Of a stretch of DNA of 64,000 bases, positions 8,765 to 16,980 are shown one piece after another. The stretch lies in contig CAVUBL010000012.1 in the NCBI GenBank assembly GCA_963739795.1, positions 1 through 64,000 on the forward strand, written 5' to 3'. This DNA is from CAVUBL01 sp963739795 (GTDB taxonomy: Bacteria > Acidobacteriota > Thermoanaerobaculia > Multivoradales > DATKCC01). Made by a program: the position numbers and the translations under genes. The stretch's first letter is position 1. Every line of letters starts with the position of its first letter. Below the pieces are notes generated by a model. The model ran no database searches. It was not told the DNA's origin and saw only the letters and a program-made list of their open reading frames with translations.

Positions 8765-9442
8765 TCAGTACTTCTGGGGACCGCCTCCCCCGCCTCCCGA
8801 GCCGCCACCTACGACGACCTGGCTGCTGTACTGGTTGTAGTTGTAGTACCAACCCCCGGTCGCTCCCGACGAGATGATCTGCTCGCACGTGTCCCCTTCG
8901 AACGAACACAGCTCGGTGAGCCAATCCGCGGCTTCGTAGGGAACGTCGGGGCCGACTTGGGGGTCGTTGAAGTAGAGGTAGTCCCACTCTTGCATGCCGC
9001 CGCTGTCCGGAATCTCGTGGTGGTGGCCCCCGTCGATGACCCCCGCGTGGTTCCCATGGAGCACGGCAATGACGGGAATGTAGTCATCGATCGAGGAAAT
9101 CTGCCGGGCCACGAAGTACTTCCGATTGTCATAGGCGTCGCCGTCATAGATCGCGTCGGAACCACTGTTCGTGAAGTAGTCCACGCCTCTCGCGATGGCG
9201 TAGGAGAACGTGCCCGTGCACGTGGTGCCCATGTAGTCCGCGATCTGGGACTGGCTCACAGAAGGCAGGCCGTCGTAAAGGCGCCACATCAGGACCGAAG
9301 CCGGCGCGCAGTAGAACTCAGAGTCTTGCGCCACATAGGGTACGTGGAGCCTGACATCGTTGCTGCTTGTCGCCCCACAAGCCGCGAGGGTAGCCGCTCC
9401 GAGAACCACCATCCCGCGGGCGATGACTCGCAGTCGCTTCAC
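8765..9442 (-). CDS. C39-like cysteine peptidase lipoprotein
   Basis: 225 aa. Lipobox L-A-A-C-G puts the lipidated Cys at residue 22. The mature part has the papain/C39-like layout: a Q-D-S-E-F-Y-C-A-P-A-S block gives oxyanion Gln and nucleophile Cys, H-A-G-V-I-D-G-G gives the catalytic His, and Y-F-N-D-P gives the third residue. Three later Cys may pair. The C-terminus is Tyr/Asn-rich, then Gly-rich. This fold is used by peptidases that cut Gly-Gly leaders and by other cysteine peptidases; the substrate is unknown. First gene of a two-gene operon. Confidence 0.75.
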   Translation of the reverse strand: MKRLRVIARGMVVLGAATLAACGATSSNDVRLHVPYVAQDSEFYCAPASVLMWRLYDGLPSVSQSQIADYMGTTCTGTFSYAIARGVDYFTNSGSDAIYDGDAYDNRKYFVARQISSIDDYIPVIAVLHGNHAGVIDGGHHHEIPDSGGMQEWDYLYFNDPQVGPDVPYEAADWLTELCSFEGDTCEQIISSGATGGWYYNYNQYSSQVVVGGGSGGGGGGPQKY

Positions 9443-10133
9443 GTCAGCTCCTTCCCTGTCTCTCTCAAGTCCAGCGCCTCCGGACCCGACGAAACCGCCG
9501 GATCCCGGCGGTCAGGGCCTGAAGACTGGTCTTCATGGTACAGCGATCGAGCACTCCCTTTAGCGTAGTTGCGTCATGCACTGATTTCGTGACATGGATT
9601 GAAGAAGAGGACTCTCTTTGCGACTCCTCTCTTCAGCGGGCTGCCGCCACGGCAGGGGGCCGAGCCCCTCCGCGCCGGGGACCCAGCTCAGGGCTTGCCA
9701 CCTCGATCGGCTCGGAATCGGTGCGCACGAAACCGCCGGACCGGCGGATGGCCCACCGGTCGCCAGTACCTGGCCCGTCGCCCTGGGCCTCTGCAGAGTG
9801 GACCGGCAAGGCGCCCTCGCCGCGGCCGGGGCCGCTAGGCCCGAGGCCAGGGGCTCACGCGCGGCCCTCCACCGTGGTGAGGTCGTTGTGCCCTACCCAA
9901 ACCGCCCCCAAGGGGGATCGAGCAGACCTTCGACCTCTCGCCAACCAGGAGGTGACAGTGCGCGCCATCGAGGCACCCTTCAGCCCTCGTCACCTCACCA
10001 ACCTCCCCCTACCTCTCTCCCCACCAAGGTTCCCCACCGAAATGGGCCCAAAATCTCCGCGACGTCGGTGTCTCGCGGGTGTCTCGCAGGCCATTTCTCG
10101 GCACCTAGATCCGCCGTAAGTCATTGAAAACAC
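9443..10133. other. Gene-poor stretch ending at a tRNA remnant
   Basis: No ORF here has a credible start or domain. The last ~70 bases carry tandem 10-bp repeats beside the tRNA remnant and are listed separately. Confidence 0.5.
10067..10087. repeat. Tandem 10-bp repeats beside the tRNA remnant
   Basis: GGTGTCTCGC occurs twice (10067-10076, 10078-10087), 11 bp apart, about one helical turn. Short direct repeats of this kind beside a tRNA 3' end resemble arm-type sites of tyrosine integrases. Confidence 0.45.
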
Positions 10134-10177
10134 TGGTGTCCCCAACGGGATTTGAACCCGTGTTGCCAGCTTGAAAG
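10134..10177 (-). pseudogene. 3' half of a tRNA-Glu(UUC), probable attachment-site remnant
   Basis: Read on the minus strand, this has an anticodon loop with UUC, a GCTGG stem half, a CAAC variable loop, a full T arm (ACGGG, TTCAAAT, CCCGT), acceptor TGGGGAC, A73 and CCA. That is the 3' half of a bacterial tRNA-Glu. The expected 5' acceptor (GTCCCCA) and D arm are absent from the adjacent 100 bp. The would-be anticodon loop has 8 bases when paired with the local sequence. The break inside the anticodon loop is where many integrases cross over, so I read it as attL or attR of an element, not a working tRNA. Confidence 0.65.
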
Positions 10178-10387
10178 GGCTGGAGGCCGCAGCACGTCTC
10201 CGGCTGGACCAAGGGTTCCGGGAGTCCGGCTACGAACCGCGGGGGCGAAGCCCTGGCCGAGTTCTGGGCGCACGCCGACGCCTACCTGCGAACGGCGAAG
10301 GCCCTCGGCTTGAAGAGCCGCGCCAAGGATGTGTCCCTCTCCGACCTCCTGGCGGAGCGCCAAGCCGAAGGGCAGGCTACGCCGTGA
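10175..10387 (+). pseudogene. 5'-truncated ORF at the tRNA junction
   Basis: An open frame starts immediately at the tRNA remnant with no start codon and ends at TGA 10387. The last ~45 residues (A-E-F-W-A-H-A-D-A-Y-L-R-T-A-K-A-L-G-L) are amphipathic helix and look genuinely coded. Family not recognised. It appears beheaded by the recombination that left the tRNA fragment. Confidence 0.4.
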
Positions 10388-10429
10388 CGTGCTCGCCCGC
10401 CGAGCGGCGCCGTCTCTGGCCCGAGTTCG

Positions 10430-10693
10430 ATGCCCCTCCTGGCAGGGGTGGGCTTCGATCGAAGACGCTCTCTTCGGCCTCCCCCCCGCAGACCCAGAGT
10501 TCGTTCGCCGGCTGGCAGGCAGGCGGTCCCTCCCCCGGCCCCCGTCTCGGAGCTGAGGACGACCGCCGGACGTGGCTCCGGTAAGAGGCTGCTCTGGGCC
10601 GAGGAGATCGCCGAAGCGCTGCGCGAGCGCGCCCACCGCGAGAGGCGGAGCGAGTCCGAGATCGGCCGGGAAGCGCTGACGGCGTGGCTCTAG
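10430..10693 (+). CDS. Ribbon-helix-helix antitoxin-like remnant
   Basis: Only the C-terminal ~35 residues before the stop at 10693 are convincing: A-L-R-E-R-A-H-R-E-R-R-S-E-S-E-I is the usual ribbon-helix-helix antitoxin core. Upstream residues from ATG 10430 are Pro/Arg-rich shadow. No toxin follows. Probably a fragment. Confidence 0.3.
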   Translation: MPLLAGVGFDRRRSLRPPPRRPRVRSPAGRQAVPPPAPVSELRTTAGRGSGKRLLWAEEIAEALRERAHRERRSESEIGREALTAWL

Positions 10694-10801
10694 CCTCCCG
10701 AGGAAGACGACCGCGGCTAAGGCCGCGCCTGCGATTGGCGCTCCTGAGCCCCCGGCCGGTGAGCTCCCCGGACCCTCCGCCGCTGGCAATCCGCTGGCGG
10801 C

Positions 10802-10822
10802 TGCGTTACTCGGTGCGTTACT
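10802..10822. repeat. Tandem repeats beside tRNA-His
   Basis: TGCGTTACT occurs twice (10802-10810, 10814-10822), 12 bp apart, 75 bp from the 3' end of tRNA-His. Same arrangement as at the tRNA-Glu remnant; likely integrase arm sites of a lost element. Confidence 0.4.
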
Positions 10823-10896
10823 TTCGCCCTACTTGGAACCCGAGGACCGGGTCCGGCGAATCGCCCTAAGTCGTTCTATGAGAATGGTTTCAAGGT

Positions 10897-10973
10897 TGGT
10901 ACCGGCGCCGGGGGTCGAACCCGGGACCTCCTGATCCACAGTCAGGCGCTCTGAGCCACTGAGCTACGCCGGC
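10897..10973 (-). tRNA. tRNA-His (GUG)
   Basis: Complete cloverleaf with encoded CCA. Acceptor GCCGGCG pairs with CGCCGGT (one G-U), D arm GCTC/GAGC, anticodon stem CCTGA/TCAGG around loop CTGTGGA (anticodon GTG, His), and T arm CCGGG/CCCGG. The discriminator is A73 and the template base before G1 gives U, so the G-1:C73 pair typical of bacterial tRNA-His is not encoded. Confidence 0.93.
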
Positions 10974-11066
10974 ACGCCACGGAGCGCGATGGTATGCGCT
11001 CCATCTTCGTCTGTCAAAGCGTCTCTCCAGGCGCCGCGGGCGGCGCGCAGCGCGGCCGGACGGCCT

Positions 11067-12086
11067 TCAGACCGCCCGCAGCAGGCTCGAGCTGAACAGC
11101 CCGTCGGGGTCGGTCCAGCCGCGGGTGCGCTCGAACCCGGTCGCCGCCGCCAGCTCGCAGAGGCTCGCCTCGTCGAACTTGTACGAGCACTCGCTGAGCA
11201 CGGTCTCTCCGGCCCCGAAGGAGACCTCCAGGCCGAGCCCTTCGATCGCCACCCGCTGCTCGGTCCGGCTGACGATGTGCATCTCCATCCGAGAGAGCTC
11301 GGCGTTCCACACCGCCCGGTGCCGGAAGGCCGCCAGGTCGAAGCGACCGCCCAGCTCCCGGTTGATCCGTGCCAAGAGATTGAGGTTGAAGGCAGCCGTC
11401 ACGCCCAGGGCATCGTCGTAGGCGGAAACAAGGATCTCCTCCCCTTTCACGCGGTCGGTGCCGAGCAGCAACGCGTCCCCTGGCGCAAGGCGGGCCCGGA
11501 TAGCTAGTAGCAGACCGATCCGACCCTCCCGTCCGAGGTTGCCGAGGGTCGAGCCAAGAAAGAGCACGAGTCTGGTCTCCGGACTCCTCGTCCAGTCATG
11601 CTCCGGCAGGGAGTCGAAGGCCGCGACGTAGTCACCGACAAACGCCTGGGTACGGAGCCTGGGGTAGGCCCGCAGGAGCCCCTTGCAGCTCCAGTCGATC
11701 GCCGACCGGGAGATGTCGATAGGCGAGTACAAGAGGCTCTGCTGTCGGGCCAAGAGAGCTTCGATCACGTACCGGGTCTTGCTCGAGCTGCCGCTGCCCA
11801 ACTCGATCAGCCGCACCGGGCCAGTCAGGCTGGCCACGAGCTCCCCGGCGTATTCTTCTAAGATCGCGGTCTCGGCGCGGGTCAAGTAGTACTCGGGCAG
11901 CGCGCAGATGGCCTCGAAGAGGAGCGATCCCAGCTCGTCGTAGAAGTACTTGGGATCCAGGGTCTTGGGCCGGGCCGTAAGGCCCCGCCGGACGTCCTCT
12001 CCGAAGCCCGGGCCGGGCTCGGCGGGGGTCAGCTCGACGATGGAGAGCCGATCGTCGGGCGCGCTTCCGGGGACGGGTTCTGCCAT
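11067..12086 (-). CDS. egtD: L-histidine N-alpha-methyltransferase
   Basis: 339 aa, full length for EgtD. It transfers three methyl groups from SAM to the alpha-amino group of histidine, giving hercynine, the first step to ergothioneine. Visible features: the N-terminal T-L-D-P-K-Y-F-Y-D-E-L-G-S block, SAM-binding L-I-E-L-G-S-G-S-S-S-K-T near residue 95, and F-L-G-S-T-L-G-N near 180. The C-terminal region with R-M-E-M-H and E-x-S-Y-K-F-D follows. No egtB lies within the window, so the second step must be encoded elsewhere or hercynine is the product. It is the next gene to tRNA-His, which is probably coincidence. Confidence 0.92.
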   Translation of the reverse strand: MAEPVPGSAPDDRLSIVELTPAEPGPGFGEDVRRGLTARPKTLDPKYFYDELGSLLFEAICALPEYYLTRAETAILEEYAGELVASLTGPVRLIELGSGSSSKTRYVIEALLARQQSLLYSPIDISRSAIDWSCKGLLRAYPRLRTQAFVGDYVAAFDSLPEHDWTRSPETRLVLFLGSTLGNLGREGRIGLLLAIRARLAPGDALLLGTDRVKGEEILVSAYDDALGVTAAFNLNLLARINRELGGRFDLAAFRHRAVWNAELSRMEMHIVSRTEQRVAIEGLGLEVSFGAGETVLSECSYKFDEASLCELAAATGFERTRGWTDPDGLFSSSLLRAV

Positions 12087-12149
12087 GGGGTCGACTCCTC
12101 GGGGTCCGGGTCGGACGGGGGGCGGCGTTCGCCCCGGGGGCTCAAGAGT

Positions 12150-13739
12150 CTACGTCAAGTCTCGGGCCGGGTCCGGGGCCCAGCCGTCGGGTCCGGCCGT
12201 CGGGTCGGGTGCCAGGGCCTCCCGCGCCAGGTCCTCGGGCAGGTCCCGGCCGGTCATCAACCGGAACTGCCCCAGAGCCTGGTAGAGCAAGGCCTCACGG
12301 CCCGGGACCACGCGGCGACCGGCGGTGCGCGCCGCCCGGACCAGGGCGGTCTCGTCGCCGCCGTAGACCAGGTCGACGAGGACCGCGTCGGGGGCCAGGG
12401 CGGCCGGCTCGAAGGGCAGGGGATCGTCGGGCGAGTGGCCCAGGGAGGTGGCGTGGACCACCACGGCGTAGCGGTCGGGCTCGAAGTCGTCGAGGCGCAC
12501 GAAGTCCACGTCCAGGTGCTCGGCAGCCTCCAGGCCCCGCTCCTCGCCCCGGTTGACCAGGGTCACCCGCGCGCCGGCCTCCAGGAGACCCGCTACCGCC
12601 GCCCGCCCGGCGCCGCCGGCTCCCACCACCGCCGCCTCGGCCCCGACCAGCTCCACCCCCAAGCGCGCCAGGGGCAGCACCACGCCCTCCGGGTCGGTGG
12701 TCTCCGCCTCCCACACCCCGTCGGTCTCCACCAGGGTGTTGGCCGCTCCTACGCCAGTGGCCCGGGGGCTCGGGGCGCCGGCCAGGGCGAGGGCCACGGA
12801 CTTGTAGGGGGCGGTCACCGACAGGCCGCGCAGCGGCAGGCCGAGCTCCGCCAGCCGGCCGCTTTCGACGACCTCGAGCCAGAAGTCCCCGAAGTGCTCG
12901 GCGTGGAACGCCACGTAGAGAGCCGGGATGGCCAGCTCCCGGTAGGCGCGGTTGTGGAGCCGGGGCGAGAGCGAGTGCGCCACCGGACGGCCCACGATGC
13001 CGTAGAGGGCGGAGGCCGGCGGCAGCTCGGGCAGGCCGTAGTCGGCGACCAGGCGGTCGACCGAGAGCTGGCCCGGAGCGCCGGGGTCCGCCCCGGGCAG
13101 GGCGCCGTAGACGACCGGAGCGCCCAGCCGGGGAGCGACGAGCCGGGTCCAGGCGCCGCTCGCGCCGGTGGCGAAGGCCACCACGTCCGGCCGTCCGAGC
13201 CCGCCGAGCAGGTGGAGGGGCGCCAGCTCCTCGCCCGAATGGGGCGCGGCGATCACCAGCTTGTAGAGCCCGGCCGGGGTCGCGGCCATTCGGTGGAAAC
13301 GCGCCTCGAGGCCGGGCAAGGGGGTCGCCGGCCCGTGCCAGGAGAGGATCCGGCGCTCGGGCGGGAGAGCCGCGAGGATCTCGGGCACCAGGTCCCTCTC
13401 GGCCTCGAGGTCGACCCGGGGGAAGAGCCCCGGGCGCGCCGCGGCCCGCCTCAGGAGATCGAGGCGCTGGGCCGGGTCCGAGGGACCCGCGCCGCCCTCG
13501 GCCGCGCTGCGCAGGGTGTAGATCAGGCCGCCGCCTGGGACCCGGGCTCGCAGGGCACCGAGAATCTCGTCGTCGGGCTCGGGATCGCCGATGAGATCCG
13601 CCCTCACCTCCAGCCAGTCGACGCCGTCGGGCAGCCGAGCGAGGTCGGCACGGGTGGGAAGCCGTGTAAGCGTCGCGACGAGCTGCGCTCGGCGGGGCTC
13701 CTGGGGCTCGAGAAGGTCCAAAGCGTCTCGGAACCGCAT
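12150..13739 (-). CDS. aroDE: Bifunctional 3-dehydroquinate dehydratase / shikimate dehydrogenase
   Basis: 529 aa fusion for steps 3 and 4 of the shikimate pathway. Residues ~15-240 are a type I dehydroquinase: W-L-E-V-R-A-D-L, the S-W-H histidine, and Y-K-L-V with the Schiff-base Lys. Residues ~245-515 are shikimate dehydrogenase: G-R-P-V-A-H-S-L-S-P, catalytic Lys in S-V-T-A-P-Y-K, NADP loop G-A-G-G-A-G-R-A, and the final Y-Q-A-L-G-Q-F. The order is dehydratase then dehydrogenase, as in other known fusions. It lies 63 bp upstream of egtD on the same strand, so the two may share a transcript. Confidence 0.92.
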   Translation of the reverse strand: MRFRDALDLLEPQEPRRAQLVATLTRLPTRADLARLPDGVDWLEVRADLIGDPEPDDEILGALRARVPGGGLIYTLRSAAEGGAGPSDPAQRLDLLRRAAARPGLFPRVDLEAERDLVPEILAALPPERRILSWHGPATPLPGLEARFHRMAATPAGLYKLVIAAPHSGEELAPLHLLGGLGRPDVVAFATGASGAWTRLVAPRLGAPVVYGALPGADPGAPGQLSVDRLVADYGLPELPPASALYGIVGRPVAHSLSPRLHNRAYRELAIPALYVAFHAEHFGDFWLEVVESGRLAELGLPLRGLSVTAPYKSVALALAGAPSPRATGVGAANTLVETDGVWEAETTDPEGVVLPLARLGVELVGAEAAVVGAGGAGRAAVAGLLEAGARVTLVNRGEERGLEAAEHLDVDFVRLDDFEPDRYAVVVHATSLGHSPDDPLPFEPAALAPDAVLVDLVYGGDETALVRAARTAGRRVVPGREALLYQALGQFRLMTGRDLPEDLAREALAPDPTAGPDGWAPDPARDLT

Positions 13740-13924
13740 TCCACCCCACGCCCCGCGGGGCTGTCAAGGCTTGGCTCGGGATGGCCGATTCTTGCTACAC
13801 TTCGCGCCAGTCGAATCCACCAGCCTGAGCCGATGGAGCTCGAGAGCCGAGCTATGGGTTTTGTTTGCGTGGTCGAGCGTCAGCGGGCCTGACAGCGCGA
13901 TCCCGTGGCCCCTGGGCTTCCGCC

Positions 13925-14557
13925 ATGACCGACGACCAGCGCAACAGGCGCCCGATCAAGACACGTTCAAGCCCCTGGGCGCAACGGGCGGCCGCCTGGC
14001 TCGCGCGGTCCAAGGTTTCGCCCGACCAGATCTCTCTGTTCAGTATCGTGTTTGCCGCCGCCGGCGCCGCGGCGCTCCTCTGGTACCCGCGGCCGCTGGG
14101 ATGGCTCGTGTGCGCCGCTTGCATCCAGGGGCGGCTCCTGTGCAACCTCCTTGACGGCATGGTGGCGGTGGAGGGCGGGAAGCAGACCTCCCTGGGCCAG
14201 CTCTACAACGAGTTTCCCGACCGGGTAACCGATTTCGTCTTCATCGTTGCCCTGGGCTACGCCGTGTCGCTGCCCTGGCTCGGTTGGCTGGGCGCCCTGG
14301 CCGCGGCCATGACGGCCTACGTGCGCGCGTTCGGCGGAGCGCTCGGCTTGCCGCAGGACTTTCGTGGCCCGATGGCGAAGCCACAGCGCATGGCCGTGAT
14401 GACGGGAGGCTGCGTCCTGGGAGCCATCGAGCAGGCAGCCTTCGGGACGATCTGGGTTCCTACGGCGGCCAGCGTGCTGATCGCTCTCGGCTCGCTGGTG
14501 ACCTGTGCGACCCGCTCGCGGGCGATCGCCGCGCAGCTCCGGCGGAACCGGTCCTGA
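13925..14557 (+). CDS. CDP-alcohol phosphatidyltransferase family, variant motif
   Basis: 210 aa from ATG 13925; an in-frame ATG at 13865 would add 20 residues. Integral membrane protein with about six helices. The CDP-alcohol transferase motif keeps exact spacing but reads N-x2-D-G-x2-A-V-x8-G-x3-N-x3-D: two of the usual Asp are Asn and the Arg is Val. The enzyme should act on a CDP-activated lipid at the membrane. It is followed 4 bp later by a PlsC-like acyltransferase and then a CdsA-like gene, a self-contained phospholipid cassette comparable to E. coli ynbABC. Acceptor alcohol unknown. Confidence 0.8.
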   Translation: MTDDQRNRRPIKTRSSPWAQRAAAWLARSKVSPDQISLFSIVFAAAGAAALLWYPRPLGWLVCAACIQGRLLCNLLDGMVAVEGGKQTSLGQLYNEFPDRVTDFVFIVALGYAVSLPWLGWLGALAAAMTAYVRAFGGALGLPQDFRGPMAKPQRMAVMTGGCVLGAIEQAAFGTIWVPTAASVLIALGSLVTCATRSRAIAAQLRRNRS

Positions 14558-14561
14558 GCCC

Positions 14562-15161
14562 ATGTGGCTTTCGAGCCTCCTCATCGCCCTGGTCCGGCTC
14601 CTCGTCGGAGCCTCCCCGCGCTGGGTGGGCTCGACCCCCGCGGAGACTCAGAGGATCTACTTCGCCAACCATTCGAGTCACATCGATACCGTCGCTCTCT
14701 GGTCGGCGCTCCCCAGGGAGCTGCGGACCCGTACGCGACCCGTGGCGGCGGCGGACTACTGGGACCGCGGGGCGATCCGGCGCTACGTCGTTCGCAAGGG
14801 GCTCAACGCAGTCTTCATCGACCGGTCGCGGAGCGATCCGGCGGCAGATCCGCTCGCGCCGCTGGCCAAAGCCCTGGAGCGCGGAGACTCGCTGATCCTC
14901 TTTCCCGAGGGCACCCGGAACAAGGAGGCGCTTCCAGGCCCGTTCAAGGCCGGACTGTTTCACCTCGCCAGCCGTTTTCCCGGCGTCGAGCTGGTGCCGG
15001 TCTACCTGGAGAACCTCCACCGCTCCATGCCCAAGGGAACCCTGCTTCCCGTGCCTCTGATCTGTACGGTGCGCTTCGGCGCTCCCCTGGCTCACGTCGA
15101 GGGCGAGGACAAGGCCGCCTTCCTCGAGCGGGCCCACCGCGCCGTGGAGGAGCTCGCATGA
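14562..15161 (+). CDS. 1-acyl-glycerol-3-phosphate acyltransferase (PlsC-like)
   Basis: 199 aa, short for the family. The catalytic N-H-S-S-H-I-D (NHxxxxD) is near residue 37 and the phosphate-binding F-P-E-G-T-R near residue 113. An N-terminal membrane helix anchors it. It should acylate lysophosphatidate or a related lysolipid. Starts 4 bp after the upstream stop and overlaps the next gene by 4 bp (ATGA), so the three genes form one operon. Confidence 0.88.
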   Translation: MWLSSLLIALVRLLVGASPRWVGSTPAETQRIYFANHSSHIDTVALWSALPRELRTRTRPVAAADYWDRGAIRRYVVRKGLNAVFIDRSRSDPAADPLAPLAKALERGDSLILFPEGTRNKEALPGPFKAGLFHLASRFPGVELVPVYLENLHRSMPKGTLLPVPLICTVRFGAPLAHVEGEDKAAFLERAHRAVEELA

Positions 15162-16099
15162 GCGCCCATGAGAAGTTCTACTGGCTGCTGGGAGGCGTCC
15201 TCGCGCTTCTCGTGGCCGCCTCTTGCGTCGGCTGGTTGCTCGCCATCCGCGTCAAGGGAGAGAACGCCCGCGCCGTGGTCCGCGACGTCAACGTACGCGT
15301 CCGGGCTTGGTGGGTCATGGTCGGCGTCTTCGCCTTCGCCTTCTTCGTCGGCAAGGTCTCGACGATCGTGCTGTTCGCCCTCGTCTCCTTCTTCGCGCTG
15401 CGAGAGTTCCTCACGCTGACGCCGACTCGAGCCGGCGACCACCGGGCGCTCTCGGTCGCCTTCTTCCTTCTCATCCCGTTGCAGTACTACCTGATCGGAA
15501 TCCGCTGGTACGGGCTGTTTTCGATCTTCCTCCCCGTGTACGGCTTTCTTCTCCTACCTTCTCTCTCCGCCCTCTCCCAGGACACCGAGGCCTTCCTGGA
15601 GCGGAGCGCGAAGATCCAGTGGGGGGTCATGGTGACGGTCTATTGCGTCAGCCACGTCCCCGCGCTCTTGTTGCTCGAAATCCCGGGCTACTCCGGTCAG
15701 AACGCCCTGTTGCTGTTCTACATGCTGCTCGTCGTTCAGATGAGCGACGTGCTCCAGTACGTCTTCGGCAAGCTGTTCGGGAGGAGGAAGATCGCGCCCG
15801 TGGTGAGCCCGGGAAAGACCGTGGAAGGATTCGTCGGAGGTGCAGCCGGAGCGACCCTCATCGGGGCGGCGATGTGGTGGATCACTCCTTTCACACCGCT
15901 CCAGGCGGCCGGAATGGCGTTCATCACCGTGTTGATGGGCTTTCTCGGCGGCCTCGTCCTGTCGGCGGTCAAACGCAGCCTTGGCGCCAAGGACTGGGGC
16001 TCCATGATCCAGGGCCACGGAGGCATGATGGATCGAATGGATTCGGTGAGCTTCGCCGCCCCCGTCTTCTTCCACCTCACGCGGTACTTCTTCACCTAG
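15158..16099 (+). CDS. Phosphatidate cytidylyltransferase (CdsA-like)
   Basis: 313 aa with about eight membrane helices. It makes CDP-diacylglycerol from phosphatidate and CTP. The Q-M-S-D-V-L-Q-Y and S-P-G-K-T-V-E-G motifs lie near residues 190 and 213. The signature S-x2-K-R-x4-K-D-x5-Q-G-H-G-G-x2-D-R-x-D-S is complete near 270-300. Third gene of the cassette, supplying the substrate for the first. Its stop at 16099 abuts an unrelated truncated gene, so a chromosomal junction lies right at its 3' end. Confidence 0.9.
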   Translation: MSAHEKFYWLLGGVLALLVAASCVGWLLAIRVKGENARAVVRDVNVRVRAWWVMVGVFAFAFFVGKVSTIVLFALVSFFALREFLTLTPTRAGDHRALSVAFFLLIPLQYYLIGIRWYGLFSIFLPVYGFLLLPSLSALSQDTEAFLERSAKIQWGVMVTVYCVSHVPALLLLEIPGYSGQNALLLFYMLLVVQMSDVLQYVFGKLFGRRKIAPVVSPGKTVEGFVGGAAGATLIGAAMWWITPFTPLQAAGMAFITVLMGFLGGLVLSAVKRSLGAKDWGSMIQGHGGMMDRMDSVSFAAPVFFHLTRYFFT

Positions 16100-16980
16100 C
16101 CGCCCGCCTCGTCCTCGATCCCGGCGACCGAGTGGCGATCGAGGACCCCGGCTACGAGGGCGCGCGCCTCGTGTTCGAGGCCGCGGGCGCGGAGGTCGCC
16201 CGGGTGCCGGTGGACGAAGAAGGACTGAGCATCGAGTCCCCGGGGCTCGAGGGGGCGCGGCTCGTCTACGTGACGCCGGCGCACCAGTTCCCTCTCGGTG
16301 TCGCCATGAGCCTGCCGCGGCGCTTGGCGCTCCTCGAGTGGGCGGCCACCTCAGGGGCCCTGGTCTTCGAGGACGACTACGACAGCGAGTACCGCTACGC
16401 CGGACGGCCGCTGCCCGCGCTCCAGGGCCTCGACCGCCATGGCCAGGTGCTCTTCGCCGGCAGCTTCAGCAAGGTCCTGTTCCCGGCGCTGCGCCTCGGC
16501 TACCTGGTGGTCCCGGAGGACCTGGTGGAGCCGGTCGCGGCGGCTCTCTCGATCACTCGGCGCCACGCGCCCCTCCTGGAGCAGGCGGTGCTCGCGGACT
16601 TCATCACCGAGGGGCGCTTCGGGCGGCATCTGCGCCGCATGCGGGAGGCCTACGCCGAGCGGCTGGAAGTGCTGATGGAGGAGGCGCGGGCGCGGCTTTC
16701 GGGATTGGTCGAGATCTCGGGGATAGAGGCCGGCCTCCAGACGGTCGGCTGGCTGCGTTCTGACCTGAACGGGGCGCTGGACGGGGCCCGGGCGGCGGAG
16801 GCCGCGGCCCGGCGCGAGGTGGAGGTGGAACCGTTCGTCCGCGAGGACCCCGGAGGCGAGACGACCCACGGCCTCCGCCTGGGCTTCGCCGCCGTCCCCC
16901 CACCCGAGATCCGCCGAGGCGTCCGGGACCTCGCTCTAGCGCTCGAGGGGGAGTTGGCTGGTATCGACTTGACGCCCTAG
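16100..16980 (+). pseudogene. 5'-truncated MocR/PdxR-type regulator (aminotransferase domain only)
   Basis: The open frame reads straight into the C-terminal ~290 residues of a GntR-MocR protein: D-P-G-D-R-V-A-I-E-D-P-G-Y near the beginning, V-F-E-D-D-Y-D-S-E-Y-R-Y, and the PLP lysine in G-S-F-S-K-V-L-F-P. The N-terminal GntR helix-turn-helix and the first part of the fold-type I domain are missing and there is no start codon, so it cannot be a working regulator. Its stop TAG lies inside the CTAG that borders the following miniature element, which therefore did not alter the protein end. Confidence 0.8.

Noticed and set aside
10134..10210. A complete tRNA-Glu
   Set aside because: No matching 5' acceptor or D arm and an 8-base anticodon loop; only the 3' half is genuine.
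11067..12086. Functional link between egtD and the adjacent tRNA-His
   Set aside because: EgtD acts on free histidine, not on tRNA; proximity is probably chance at an integration site.
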